A stretch of DNA of 64,000 nt from an uncultured Collinsella sp. (GCA_900541645.1 UQKQ01000001.1:310001-374000), one strand, 5' to 3'. Positions 24,039-32,553 are shown, counted from the stretch's first letter. The notes: generated by a model from the sequence alone, not told the origin. A program made the numbers and translations.

Positions 24039-24164
24039 CCGGGACCGGGCTTGGTTTTTGAAAACACTCCGCAGACCAGAAGCGCCCCCGTTCGTAGCTC
24101 CGAAGGAGCAGAACGGGGGCGCTTCATTGGTCGAGGACGTTTTCAAAACCAAGCCCGGTCCCGG
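24039..24164. repeat. 126-bp long imperfect hairpin between convergent genes
   Basis: The left half starts CCGGGACCGGGCTTGG and the right half ends CCAAGCCCGGTCCCGG. The arms extend about 55 bases with a few mismatches, and the centre is GCGCCCCCGTTC paired with GAACGGGGGCGC. It separates the DtxR-like gene from the ATPase gene and probably stops transcription from both sides; it is much larger than an ordinary terminator. Confidence 0.7.
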
Positions 24165-24182
24165 CCGGAGGGACCACAGGCG

Positions 24183-26135
24183 CTACAGGTTCTTGACACC
24201 CATCGTGCGCATGGCGTTCAGGATAGCGATGATCGCCACGCCTACGTCGCCAAAGACGGCAAGCCACATATTGGCGATACCCAGCGCTGCCAGCACAAGG
24301 ATCAGCAGCTTAATGCCCAGCGCAAAGATTATGTTCTGCCAAACAATCGACATGGTCTTGCGCGCCACGCGGATCGCGCGGGAAATGTTGGACGGCTTGT
24401 CGTCCATCAGCACCACGTCGGCGGCCTCGATCGCGGCGTCGGAGCCCATGGCGCCCATGGCAATGCCCACATCGGCGCGCGTAAGCACAGGAGCGTCGTT
24501 GATACCGTCGCCGACAAAGGCGAGCTTGCCCTTGCCACTTTCGGCCGCGAGTAGCGCCTCAACGCGCTCGACCTTGTCGCCCGGCAGGAGCTGCGCGTGG
24601 AACTCGTCGAGACCGAGTTGCTTGGCCACAGACGCTGCAACCTCCTCGCGGTCGCCCGTGAGCATGACGGTGCGGTTGATACCGGCGGCATGCAGGTCGC
24701 GAATCGTTTGCTCCGCATCGGCCTTAACGGTGTCTGCAATCACGATGTGGCCGGCGTACACGCCGTCAACGAGCACGTGGAGGATCGTGCCGACAACCTC
24801 ACAGTCCGGTGCTTCAACGCCGGCCGCGGCGAGCATTTTGGCGTTGCCAACGACGACGTGCTTGCCGTCGATGGTTGCCGTCACGCCGTGGCCCGCGTCG
24901 TTGGCGGAGTCGCTCACGCGCTTGGGGTCGACCTCGCCCTGGTAGGCGTCGCGCACGGACTGCGCGATGGGGTGATCGGAGAACGACTCAGCAAGGGCTG
25001 CGACTTCGAGCAGCGACTGCTCGGTATAGCCAGCCTCGGGGTGCACCGCGACGACTGAGAACGTGCCGTTGGTGAGGGTGCCCGTTTTGTCGAAGACGAT
25101 GGTGTCCACGTCGGCGAGCGTCTCGAGGTAGTTGGAGCCCTTGATGAGAACGCCCAGCTTGGACGCGCCGCCGATGCCGCCAAAGAAACTCAACGGTACG
25201 CTGATCACGAGGGCGCACGGGCAGCTGACGACCAGGAAGGTCAGGCCGCGCAGGATCCAATCGGACCAAGCGCCAGTCACCAGGCCGCCGCCAAGCGCGA
25301 GCACCGCGGCAGCGCCAGTGACGGCGGGGGTGTAGACGCGGGCAAAGCGCGTGATGAAGTTCTCGGTGCGCGCCTTCTTTTCGCTGGCATTCTCCACGAG
25401 CTCCAGAACACGCGCGACGGTTGACTCGCCAAAGGGCTTGGTGGTGCGCACGTGGATGAGGCCCGTCATGTTGATGCAACCGCTGATGATATCGTCGCCG
25501 GTCTTGGCCGGGCGGGGGACCGACTCGCCCGTGAGTGCGGCGGTGTCGAGCTGGGTTTCGCCCTCGACGATGACGCCGTCGATAGGCACGCGCTCGCCGG
25601 GCTTGACCACGATCACGGTGCCGACGGCGATGTCATCGGGAAAGACCTGTTCGAGTGTGCCGTCGGCTTGCTCGACGTTAGCGTAGTCGGGCGCGATGTC
25701 CATCATGGCACTGATCGACTTGCGGCTCTTGCCCACGGCGTATGCCTGGAACAACTCGCCGACCTGGTAGAACAGCATGACGGCGGCGCCTTCGGCCATG
25801 TGCGGGTCGGTATCGGGGAAGAGCACCATGGCAAACGCGCCGATGGTCGCGACTGCCATAAGGAAACTCTCGTCGAAGGCCTTGCCGCGGCGGATGTTAT
25901 TGAATGCCTTTTGCAGTACGTCGTATCCGGCAATCAAAAACGGCACGAGGAACAGCGCGAAGCTGGCGTAGATGTTGCCGGGCTCCCCAAATGCGATAGT
26001 GAGGGCGCCGAGCTCGTCGAGGGCATAAACAACGGCAAAAACGCCCAGTGCTACCAGGATGCGGTTGCGCTTGTGCTCAAGGGACTCTTTCTTCTTGCGC
26101 TTCTTCTTTTTCTTTTTGGGATCGGCGGCTGCCAT
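24183..26135 (-). CDS. Heavy-metal P-type ATPase (Zn/Cd/Co export type)
   Basis: The 650-residue P1B ATPase has the SCPCALVIS transmembrane metal site, phosphorylation site FDKTGTLTNG (Asp349), TGES, the P1B-specific SDHP His-Pro, and GDGINDAPVL. The last helices contain FGDVGVAIIAI, whose Asp fits the Zn/Cd/Pb subgroup (CadA/ZntA) rather than copper. The N-terminus is a lysine-rich tail (PKKKKKKRKKKE) instead of a metal-binding HMA domain; that domain is encoded separately by the gene just upstream. The ATG at 26135 follows GGGAGG by about 8 bases. An ArsR-type operator lies in its own upstream gap. Confidence 0.92.
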   Translation of the reverse strand: MAAADPKKKKKKRKKKESLEHKRNRILVALGVFAVVYALDELGALTIAFGEPGNIYASFALFLVPFLIAGYDVLQKAFNNIRRGKAFDESFLMAVATIGAFAMVLFPDTDPHMAEGAAVMLFYQVGELFQAYAVGKSRKSISAMMDIAPDYANVEQADGTLEQVFPDDIAVGTVIVVKPGERVPIDGVIVEGETQLDTAALTGESVPRPAKTGDDIISGCINMTGLIHVRTTKPFGESTVARVLELVENASEKKARTENFITRFARVYTPAVTGAAAVLALGGGLVTGAWSDWILRGLTFLVVSCPCALVISVPLSFFGGIGGASKLGVLIKGSNYLETLADVDTIVFDKTGTLTNGTFSVVAVHPEAGYTEQSLLEVAALAESFSDHPIAQSVRDAYQGEVDPKRVSDSANDAGHGVTATIDGKHVVVGNAKMLAAAGVEAPDCEVVGTILHVLVDGVYAGHIVIADTVKADAEQTIRDLHAAGINRTVMLTGDREEVAASVAKQLGLDEFHAQLLPGDKVERVEALLAAESGKGKLAFVGDGINDAPVLTRADVGIAMGAMGSDAAIEAADVVLMDDKPSNISRAIRVARKTMSIVWQNIIFALGIKLLILVLAALGIANMWLAVFGDVGVAIIAILNAMRTMGVKNL

Positions 26136-26158
26136 GATTCAAACCTCCCATTTGAGTG

Positions 26159-26179
26159 TATGAACACTTGCTCATATAA
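26159..26179. promoter_or_regulatory. ArsR-type operator before the ATPase gene
   Basis: TATGAACACTTGCTCATATAA resembles the sites at 26896-26952 (TATGAACATGCGCTCATATA). Its place 24 bases before the ATPase start gives the ATPase a separate control point inside the cassette. Confidence 0.6.
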
Positions 26180-26234
26180 TTTCGCGAGCAAAGGCCGCGG
26201 CAAGCGCGGCCTCGCAGGTCAACGTATGCGCGGG

Positions 26235-26453
26235 TTAGAGAATGATCTCGCAGTCCGGCTCGGCGTCGGCGGTGAACTCAACGACGCGGTCCAGGACCTC
26301 GTCGAACTTGGCGTCGTCGGCCTCGAGCGTCAGCTTCTGGGTCATAAAGTTGACCGAAACGGACTTGACGCCCTCGAGCTTGGCAAGTTCGTCCTGAAGC
26401 TCGCGCGCGCAGTTGGCGCAATCGATCTCGTCGAGCTTAAACTGCTTTTTCAT
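26235..26453 (-). CDS. Stand-alone HMA metal-binding protein
   Basis: The 72-residue protein has an HMA fold: basic start MKKQFKLDEIDCANCARELQ with the CxxC metal site (Cys-Ala-Asn-Cys), then the second half GVKSVSVNFMTQKLTLEAD. It corresponds to the N-terminal domain missing from the neighbouring ATPase and likely delivers or senses the metal for it. An acidic, Cys-containing end (AEPDCEIIL) may add a ligand. The ATG follows AGGAA by 6 bases. It lies between the arsR-type gene and the ATPase gene on the same strand. Confidence 0.88.
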   Translation of the reverse strand: MKKQFKLDEIDCANCARELQDELAKLEGVKSVSVNFMTQKLTLEADDAKFDEVLDRVVEFTADAEPDCEIIL

Positions 26454-26516
26454 GGTGGGTTCCTTTCCCTGTGTTAGCGGTCTGGGTGCCGGCCGCGCTG
26501 ATACCGTGGGTGATTG

Positions 26517-26882
26517 CTATTCGCAGATATGGCTCATGCCCTGGTTAAGCATGGTGTAGACGTGATCGTCGGCGAGCGAGTAGAGAATGTTGCGGCCGTC
26601 GCGGCGGAACTTGACCAGGTGCGACTGCTTAAGCGTGCGCAGCTGGTGCGATACTGCCGACTGCGAGGTTGCGGTCGCCTCGGCGATGTCGGCCACGCAG
26701 AGCTCGCGGCCCATGAGGGCATAGAGGATCTTGATGCGTGTGGTGTCGCTGAAGACCTTGAACAGGTCGGCCAGGTCGTACAACAGCTCCTCGTCGGGAA
26801 GGTCCTCGGGCGAGCAGGTGGTGGGGACGATCGGCTCGGTGGCCTCGATGCCAGTCTTTGTTTCATCAGCGTGGCTGCTCAT
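26517..26882 (-). CDS. ArsR/SmtB-family metal-responsive repressor
   Basis: This 121-residue winged-helix repressor has DLFKVFSDTTRIKILYAL, then the alpha-3 metal site ELCVADIAE (ELCxxD, as in CadC/ArsR), the recognition helix SQSAVSHQLRTLK and wing RRDGRNILYSL. The C-terminal DDHVYTMLNQGMSHICE could provide an alpha-5 site with His and Cys. Metal binding should release it from the paired operators upstream, inducing the HMA and ATPase genes. The first ~35 residues are an acidic extension that includes Cys23. The ATG follows AAAGGATG. Confidence 0.9.
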   Translation of the reverse strand: MSSHADETKTGIEATEPIVPTTCSPEDLPDEELLYDLADLFKVFSDTTRIKILYALMGRELCVADIAEATATSQSAVSHQLRTLKQSHLVKFRRDGRNILYSLADDHVYTMLNQGMSHICE

Positions 26883-26895
26883 TGCAACATCCTTT

Positions 26896-26956
26896 CATAT
26901 GAACATGCGCTCATATAAATTACTTCCGATTATATGAGCGCATGTTCATATGTCAA
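26896..26956 (-). promoter_or_regulatory. arsR promoter filled by inverted ArsR operators
   Basis: On the minus strand a perfect TTGACA (26951-26956) and TATAAT (26929-26934) are 16 bases apart. The spacer and flanks are two 23-base arms (26896-26918 and 26930-26952) that are exact complements, each itself an imperfect palindrome TATGAACATGCGCTCATATA. A bound repressor would fully cover the promoter. This is one of the clearest regulatory sites in the window. Confidence 0.85.
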
Positions 26957-27040
26957 TGACGTACAGGTAATTCGTCGCATAAAATGATGGGGAATAGTGG
27001 ACGAGATTCCGGACTGAGCGGTTTTGATAGCCGATGCCGG

Positions 27041-27289
27041 GGTGGGTGCCCCCGCGCCGTGCAAAAATTGGAGTATTCTGCAACTATAGGGGGTCCGTTA
27101 ATCTATTCCAGGCCAAATAAAGCCGCTCAAGAGTTATCCAAGGGCGGTAAACAGACAAGGTCTTCCTCAAATGTTGCCTAACGTTCCCGTTCGATAGCGT
27201 TTTTGTTTTTCATTTGGATTAACTTGTGGGTGCTGGAGGGCCGACCCTGCTGAATACTCGCAATTTTGCACATCGCTAGGGTACCCACC
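27041..27289. mobile_element. MITE-like element with imperfect terminal inverted repeats
   Basis: The left end 27041-27081 (GGTGGGTGCCC ... GTGCAAAAATTG GAGTATTCTGC) matches the reverse complement of the right end 27249-27289 (GGTGGGTACCC ... GTGCAAAATTGCGAGTATTCAGC) over about 41 positions with few differences. The ~170-base interior has no credible gene. Size, non-coding interior and matching ends suit a miniature inverted-repeat element or a large RNA hairpin; no target-site duplication is obvious. Confidence 0.5.
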
Positions 27290-27301
27290 TTGTTAGCCGG
27301 T

Positions 27302-28492
27302 CTAGCTTCCGGCCCCGAAGATTCTGCCCTCGGGCGCGAGGCTGCTTATTTGGGCAAATGATGGGCTGTCGGATTCGACAGTCTGCATGTCATCGATTGC
27401 CGGAACTTCATTTATTGTCGGGTCATCCAGCGTGATGCCTTCGAGTGTTGCTTTTTCGAGGTCGATTCGTTGACGATCTTCGGAATCCTGGCGAAGCTGC
27501 TTCTGAATTCGCTTTTTCTCTTCTATAAACCTTCTGAGCACAAACTGTCTCAGGTCCTCTTGCATGATTTGAAAGTCTTTTGGCAGACGCGAGGGGCGTA
27601 TGCCCTCTTTCCGTTGGATCGCCTCCATGACCCTAACGAAAGCGCTGGCATGCATAAAGGAATAACGACTGACGGTGATGATTCCGCATCCCATGGACGC
27701 AAGCGCATTCTTGCGCTCCTCATCGATGGCGCGGTCTTCTTCCGCGTCATGATAAAACCCGTTGTATTCAATGTCTGTGCGAGATTTCTTTAGATACGCA
27801 TCCATAAAGAACTTTTTGCGTCTCGTGAGATTCTTTGCGGCAGCGGTGACCTGCACCTCGTAATCGGTCTCAATTCCCTTAATACCAAGCCCTCCTTCGC
27901 TTTTAGGCAGCGTTAGCATCATGACAAAGGCCGTTTCCATAGGAGACCGGCATCCGTCGCGCACACATTGGATTGCCTTTCGGGCAAGGGCCAGACCGTC
28001 GCATCTGGTAATGGAATTAAAGAACTGTTTTAACCTTTCGGTCGAGGTGAGCGCGAAACGCTCGTTATACGAGGTGGAAGAGCCGGTTCCAAGGGAGTAA
28101 GCGCCGCACAATTCAAAGTAGTACTCCACCAGTTCGCGAAAAGGGAGATAGGTGGCGGCCTGAAGTGCGCAAAGCTCAACGCCAACAATGAAGATGCCAT
28201 CTTTGAGCTCTATAAAGCGTGAGTTCGAGAATCGTTTTGACGAAACGTGGCATTGACAGTTCATTGCATAGCGCGCATTCCTGCGATCAAACACCATTAC
28301 CTCGAGGCAATCATTTGCGTCGAGGGAAACATCGTGTTTGGTGAGCCATTCTGCGGCTGCGTCAAGGAGCGTTCCGGTGGGACATGATCCGTAAATCGCG
28401 GCAGGGTTACAGGGCTCGGTGTCTTTCGCAGACGCCGAATGCGCGGCCTGGTAGACCGCTTTTGCAGTGGTATGTGACAATACGATACTCAT
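27302..28492 (-). CDS. Unannotated protein with DUF559/Vsr-like nuclease-type C-terminal region
   Basis: The 396-residue product starts MSIVLSHTTAKAVYQAAH, like AbiEi-type antitoxin proteins. A middle part has SPMETAFVMMLTLPKSEGGLGI, and a later part reads DIEYNGFYHDAEEDRAIDEERKNALASMGCGIITVSRYSF. That D-x-E ... H ... D-R pattern is what DUF559/Vsr-like nuclease folds show. The same order of blocks occurs in the 349-residue protein at 36734 (SPLEVQASMLF ... VECQGKAIH ... DRTTALQAMGYPVVLMTY), so the two are distant relatives. The gene is AT-richer than its neighbours. Nuclease activity is inferred from pattern only. Confidence 0.6.
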   Translation of the reverse strand: MSIVLSHTTAKAVYQAAHSASAKDTEPCNPAAIYGSCPTGTLLDAAAEWLTKHDVSLDANDCLEVMVFDRRNARYAMNCQCHVSSKRFSNSRFIELKDGIFIVGVELCALQAATYLPFRELVEYYFELCGAYSLGTGSSTSYNERFALTSTERLKQFFNSITRCDGLALARKAIQCVRDGCRSPMETAFVMMLTLPKSEGGLGIKGIETDYEVQVTAAAKNLTRRKKFFMDAYLKKSRTDIEYNGFYHDAEEDRAIDEERKNALASMGCGIITVSRYSFMHASAFVRVMEAIQRKEGIRPSRLPKDFQIMQEDLRQFVLRRFIEEKKRIQKQLRQDSEDRQRIDLEKATLEGITLDDPTINEVPAIDDMQTVESDSPSFAQISSLAPEGRIFGAGS

Positions 28493-28841
28493 GGTATATA
28501 TCGTGTCAGCTAATGCCGTGTTGATGGCGCTGAGTGGGAAAGTCGTTTTAGGGGCCTAACCAAATGCTGTCCAAAAGCTTGACGCAATTATGGGTTGGCA
28601 TGCCTAAAATCAATGTTATCGCAGCTTAGCTATAGCATATAAAAACTCAATTGCTGCACATTTGATATCGATGCATCACCATCCGACAACGAATTACGTG
28701 TCGGGAATTGGCCGAAATCGTTCAAAATGAGGGTTCAGAATTTGTGATGGCAGATCTATCTGTGGAACGTAGGGCGGCCCCGCTGCGGTGTTTCCCGCTG
28801 CGAGGCCGCTCGTGAGCAAGCAGTGTTTGTCGCAGGCGTTG
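28493..28841. other. AT-rich intergenic stretch, nothing recognised
   Basis: About 350 bases of comparatively AT-rich sequence separate the DUF559-like gene from the exonuclease gene. I see no open frame with a ribosome site, no strong palindrome and no clear promoter pair apart from AT-rich patches near 28635-28650. Confidence 0.5.
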
Positions 28842-29810
28842 CTATTTCGCGAATAGGTTCTTGAGGTTGAACTCGGCCTGTACCGTGCGGAGCATGAGGT
28901 CGGTGTCGTCCAGACCCAGATGCTGCTCGTTGGCGTCGGGCGCGAGGGTGCCGCGACGGCGTGCCCAGTTCTCGAGCGCGGCGGGGGCGGACTCGCGGGG
29001 GAGCGAGCGCACGTCGGCGTCCAGGCTGCGGCAGATCTGGCGCGAGTCGATGACGATGATCTTGCCGGCGCGGCGTGCCTCGGCGTAGCCGTCCAGGTGG
29101 ATCTTGAACCAGCTGTCCTCAAAGGCGGCGTTGTGTGCCATGTACGGGTACTTCCTTATAAGCTTGAGCAGCTGCTTTTGCAGCTCTTTGTTCTCGCGGA
29201 ACGGCTTTTTGCCGTCGATGTCGTCCCAGGTGATGTGGTGGATATTCGACAACGGCACATCCTCGCCGCGGTAGATGTCGGGCAGGCCGCAGTAGTGTGC
29301 CTCGGCGTCATGCGGGACGGCGTCGCTGGTGAGCTCCATGATCTCCCAGCCCACGTTGATGATATAGCCGCGCTCGGGTGCACGGCCGGTGGTCTCGATG
29401 TCGATACCGAGCACGGTGCCCTGGATGGGCTTGCGGGCGTAGGCCACGCCGAGCGCGTCGCGGTCGCCGCGGATTTCGCGCATAACGGACGCGGCGGTGC
29501 GCTTTTGCATCTTGCCGATGGCGGCGCAGGTGTCGGCATCGGACAGGCCGCGCGAGAGCGTCGCGGGCGTCACGTTGCGCAGACGCGCCTCGCCAATCTG
29601 GTCGCACAGGTCGCGGTTGCGGTCGGCCAGGTCGCGCACGGTGGCAAAGTCGAAGCCGGGGTCGCCCTCGGCGGTAAAGTACTCGGTCTCGAGCACCTTG
29701 AGGGCCTCCTCGCCCTTCTGGCGCTCGGACTCCATGGCGCCGTGGTCGCCGTAGATAAACATGGGGATAAACGGCTGGCGCTCGTATTCGAGTGCTTGCG
29801 ATACGTTCAT
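28842..29810 (-). CDS. DEDDh-type 3'-5' exonuclease
   Basis: The 322-residue protein has exonuclease motifs in its second half: Exo I GIDIETTGR (Asp137, Glu139), Exo II AHNAAFEDSW, and Exo III HLGLDDTDLML with His then Asp. This is the RNase T/DnaQ fold. The first 130 residues form a separate helical region (MNVSQALEYERQPFIPMFIY...) with no known domain, so it is longer than a plain epsilon-like exonuclease. The ATG at 29810 has AAGGAG 6 bases upstream. Substrate (DNA or RNA) is not evident. It is divergent from the metal exporter. Confidence 0.85.
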   Translation of the reverse strand: MNVSQALEYERQPFIPMFIYGDHGAMESERQKGEEALKVLETEYFTAEGDPGFDFATVRDLADRNRDLCDQIGEARLRNVTPATLSRGLSDADTCAAIGKMQKRTAASVMREIRGDRDALGVAYARKPIQGTVLGIDIETTGRAPERGYIINVGWEIMELTSDAVPHDAEAHYCGLPDIYRGEDVPLSNIHHITWDDIDGKKPFRENKELQKQLLKLIRKYPYMAHNAAFEDSWFKIHLDGYAEARRAGKIIVIDSRQICRSLDADVRSLPRESAPAALENWARRRGTLAPDANEQHLGLDDTDLMLRTVQAEFNLKNLFAK

Positions 29811-29871
29811 ATGCTACTCCTTGGACGGGCCGCGTTGTGCGGCTCGAGGTTACTGAGTTATGGCGAGATGA

Positions 29872-29891
29872 TAGTTTACCATAGGCAACTA
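29872..29891. promoter_or_regulatory. Candidate metalloregulator box before the exporter gene
   Basis: TAGTTTACCATAGGCAACTA is an imperfect palindrome in the divergent gap between the exonuclease and exporter genes. It shares TAGGCAA with the site before the DtxR-like gene at 23480. Assignment to that regulator is an inference. Confidence 0.35.
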
Positions 29892-29981
29892 TTGGCACCG
29901 CGCCCGGGACAACTACAATACCCTAGTTGACCGCTAGGACTTTTACAATGCTGCCGAAAGACACGAAAGGTTCCATCCGTC

Positions 29982-31070
29982 ATGGATTTACTGATTGATA
30001 TTCTGCTCGACGCCGGCAAGGACACGCTGTCGCTGCTGCCGTTTTTGTTGGTGACGTATCTTGCTCTCGAGACACTTGAGCACGTTGCGGGCGACCGCGT
30101 CAACGGCGCTATCAAGCGCGCCGGCGCTGCGGGTCCCGTGGTTGGCTCGCTGCTGGGCATGGTGCCGCAGTGCGGATTTTCGGCCATGGCAGCAACGCTG
30201 TACGCCGGCCGTGTCGTGACCTTGGGCACGTTGGTGGCGGTGTTCCTTTCGACCTCCGATGAGATGCTGCCGCTGTTGCTTGCCGAGCAGGTTCCCGTGC
30301 AGACTATGGCGATGCTTTTGGCTTCGAAAGCGCTGATCGCACTGGTCACGGGTTTTATCGTGGACGCTGCCATTCGCGGCCTGCGCCGTAACGCCCGCGC
30401 GCACGCGGCGATTCGCCGTACCGTGCTGGGAACCGCGGCCAACCCGGCCCACGTGAACTGCGCGCACGACGACCACAGCGGCGGTGACATCATCGACGAG
30501 GTGGCCGAGGCAGGCGTGAGCGCCGACCACATCCACGAGCTGTGCGAGCGCGACCATTGCGGTTGTGATGAAGACGAGGACGAGCACGAACACGGACATG
30601 GCCACGATCACGGTCATGAGGGCGAACATGAACACCATGACGGTCACGGTCACTCTCACTCCCACGAAGGGACGCCTGTCCTGTCGATCATCCGCAGTGC
30701 GATCTCGCACACCGTGCAGGTCTCGGTATTCATTTTTCTGGTGACGCTGATTCTGGTCGCCGTGCTCGAGACGTTCGGCGAGTCCACGATCGAGCAGTTC
30801 CTGCGCGGCAACGAGACACTCGCTGTCCTGGGTTCGGCGCTTGTCGGGCTGATTCCCAATTGCTCGGCGAGCGTGGTCATTACACAGCTGTATCTGGAAG
30901 GCGCGCTGCAACTGGCGCCGATGCTCGCCGGCACGCTCATTTCCGCCGGCGTGGGTTATCTGGTGCTGTTCCGCACCAACCGCAGCGCCCGCGAAAATGC
31001 CGTGTTCCTGATCATGATGTACGTCATCGGCGCTGGCTGGGGCCTCATCCTCTCCGCCGTTGGCCTCTAA
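29982..31070 (+). CDS. 10-TM heavy-metal exporter (ArsP_2-like; putative manganese transporter)
   Basis: The 362-residue membrane protein has two related halves. Each carries a membrane motif with a Cys: MVPQCGFSAMAATLYAG in the first and LIPNCSASVVITQLYLEG in the second. This is the layout of PF11449 'putative 10TM heavy-metal exporter' proteins, often labelled putative manganese transporters. Between the halves lies a His/Asp/Glu-rich loop (about residues 185-225, HEHGHGHDHGHEGEHEHHDG) suited to bind divalent metal. A possible metalloregulator box is 90 bases upstream. Substrate (Mn, Zn or another metal) is uncertain. Confidence 0.8.
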   Translation: MDLLIDILLDAGKDTLSLLPFLLVTYLALETLEHVAGDRVNGAIKRAGAAGPVVGSLLGMVPQCGFSAMAATLYAGRVVTLGTLVAVFLSTSDEMLPLLLAEQVPVQTMAMLLASKALIALVTGFIVDAAIRGLRRNARAHAAIRRTVLGTAANPAHVNCAHDDHSGGDIIDEVAEAGVSADHIHELCERDHCGCDEDEDEHEHGHGHDHGHEGEHEHHDGHGHSHSHEGTPVLSIIRSAISHTVQVSVFIFLVTLILVAVLETFGESTIEQFLRGNETLAVLGSALVGLIPNCSASVVITQLYLEGALQLAPMLAGTLISAGVGYLVLFRTNRSARENAVFLIMMYVIGAGWGLILSAVGL

Positions 31071-31083
31071 GTAGGCCTAAAAA

Positions 31084-31154
31084 ATGGGCTTCAAATAGCC
31101 ATGCTCAGCGCCTGCGCAATGCGGCGACGCATGGCATTTTGAAGCCCGTTTTTT
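31084..31154. terminator. Bidirectional terminator after the exporter gene
   Basis: GGGCTTCAAA and TTTGAAGCCC (with GCCATGC/GCATGGC inside) form a long stem preceded by a run of As and followed by TTTTTT, so it can work on both strands. Confidence 0.85.
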
Positions 31155-31196
31155 GTTGAGCAATGGATTCCGAGCGCTCACACCGCTCAAAACAAA

Positions 31197-31232
31197 AAGG
31201 TAGATTTTAGGCATGTCTCAAAAATCTACCTT
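31197..31232 (-). terminator. Intrinsic terminator of the DUF308-YaiI unit
   Basis: AAGGTAGATTTT is exactly complementary to AAAATCTACCTT. On the minus strand the stem is followed by TTTTTGTTTT, directly behind the stop codon at 31235. Confidence 0.85.
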
Positions 31233-31234
31233 GG

Positions 31235-31717
31235 TTAGTGCAGCAACTCGGTGAGGTTGCGTTTAAAGCGGGCGCGGTCTTCGCTGGTAAATGCTGCCGG
31301 ACCGCGAGTGCGTCCGCCGGCGCGGCGTACCTTCTTTTCCTCGTGGCGAATAAACAGCTGCATGTCGATGGTTGCTTTGTCGTAGACGCGTCCGCGCACA
31401 CCGATAGCGGCGGCATCGCGCCCGAGCACCATGCTCGCCAAGCCAATGTCCTGCGTCACGACCACGTCGCCCGCCTGCAGGCGTTCGACAATGGCAAAGT
31501 CGGCGCTGTCGGCGCCCACGCTCACGTCGAGCGTCGTGACCCAAAAGCCGCGTCGCGCGTGCTCGGCATCGCGCGGGTCGTCGCGGCGAATGTGCCGTTC
31601 CAGGTTTTGCGTGCTGTTGCCGGCGATAACAACGGCGACGCCCGCCCGCCGCGCGCAGTCAATCGACTCGCGTGTGACCGGGCAGGCGTCTGCATCAATA
31701 AAGAGCGTTCGTGGCAT
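31235..31717 (-). CDS. YaiI/YqxD family protein (DUF188)
   Basis: The 160-residue protein matches the YaiI/YqxD family: FIDADACPV at the start (acidic PIN-like site), then VIAGNSTQN, the DVSVGADSADFAIVERLQAGDVVVTQDIGLA block, and DMQLFIRHEEKKVRRAGGRTRGP near the end. The fold resembles PIN nucleases, but no activity has been firmly assigned to the family. The start at 31717 directly abuts the stop of the DUF308 gene, so both share one transcript. Confidence 0.92.
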   Translation of the reverse strand: MPRTLFIDADACPVTRESIDCARRAGVAVVIAGNSTQNLERHIRRDDPRDAEHARRGFWVTTLDVSVGADSADFAIVERLQAGDVVVTQDIGLASMVLGRDAAAIGVRGRVYDKATIDMQLFIRHEEKKVRRAGGRTRGPAAFTSEDRARFKRNLTELLH

Positions 31718-32320
31718 CTAGCGCACCAGTTTGCCAAACTGAATGGCGCGAACAATGAGCGTCACGCCAAACACCAGCAGCGCGGCACCGCTAAAGATGA
31801 CGAGCATCTTGGCCGACCACAGCGGATAGATAAACACGAACATGCCCGCGATGATGGAGAGCGCGCCGCTCAGGATGGCGAGGGCGCGGTTGGCGGAAAG
31901 CTCGGATTCCAGAATCGACATGACGCCCTCGACGATCCAGCCAAAGCCGGCGACGACCACCACGAGCGTGGTGAGCGTCGCGGTCGAGAAGGCCTGGTTG
32001 CGCAGGATTATGACGCCGCCCAGAATGATGAGCAGGTTGGAGATGATGCTCGTAACGCGCCAGCCGGTGGGCAGCAGCGGCTCGAAAACAGCGGTAAACA
32101 GCCTGATCGCGGCCGTGATCACAAAGTAGATGCCCAAGACGGTCGTCAGGAAGACGAGGGATTTGGCGGGCGCAAACAGCAGTGCGATGCCGGCGACGAG
32201 CGCCAAGACGCCCGTGATGGCGTAAATCCAGCGCACGGCCTTGACGGCCTTGCCTGCCATGCTTTTCTCGTCAAATCCAAACGCGCTCGATTGCTTGTCA
32301 TCGTTCTTAAAGATGCCCAT
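31718..32320 (-). CDS. DUF308 (HdeD-like) membrane protein
   Basis: The 200-residue product has about six hydrophobic helices in a repeating pattern, beginning IYAITGVLALVAGIALLFAP and including LLIILGGVIIL and GALSIIAGMFVFIYP, typical of DUF308/HdeD proteins. The N-terminal 28 residues are polar and cytoplasmic. HdeD of enteric bacteria is linked to acid stress; the role here is unknown. The ATG at 32320 has AAAGGAG 6 bases upstream. First gene of the unit ending with the YaiI-family gene. Confidence 0.88.
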   Translation of the reverse strand: MGIFKNDDKQSSAFGFDEKSMAGKAVKAVRWIYAITGVLALVAGIALLFAPAKSLVFLTTVLGIYFVITAAIRLFTAVFEPLLPTGWRVTSIISNLLIILGGVIILRNQAFSTATLTTLVVVVAGFGWIVEGVMSILESELSANRALAILSGALSIIAGMFVFIYPLWSAKMLVIFSGAALLVFGVTLIVRAIQFGKLVR

Positions 32321-32553
32321 GATGTCTCCTTTCCGTGCGGCGTAAGCCGTAGCTCTTGCAACCAGTATCGCCCAAGGGCGCCGTCGCGTGGGGCGGGAAG
32401 GGCGAATGGGAGCCTCATCTTCCCGAATTGTTACCTTTGTTCCCGTTTGGATGCGGAATATTCAACAGGTGTGGAACATTGCGCCGCTGTGTGTAATTGC
32501 CTACGTTTTAGGTTAGATTTTCTTAAGAACAATTGGCTTTTATTGGGGGTCTT

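Noticed and set aside
26984..27181. 65-residue frame inside the MITE-like element
   Set aside because: Composition is low-complexity, there is no ribosome site, and it overlaps the left inverted repeat.
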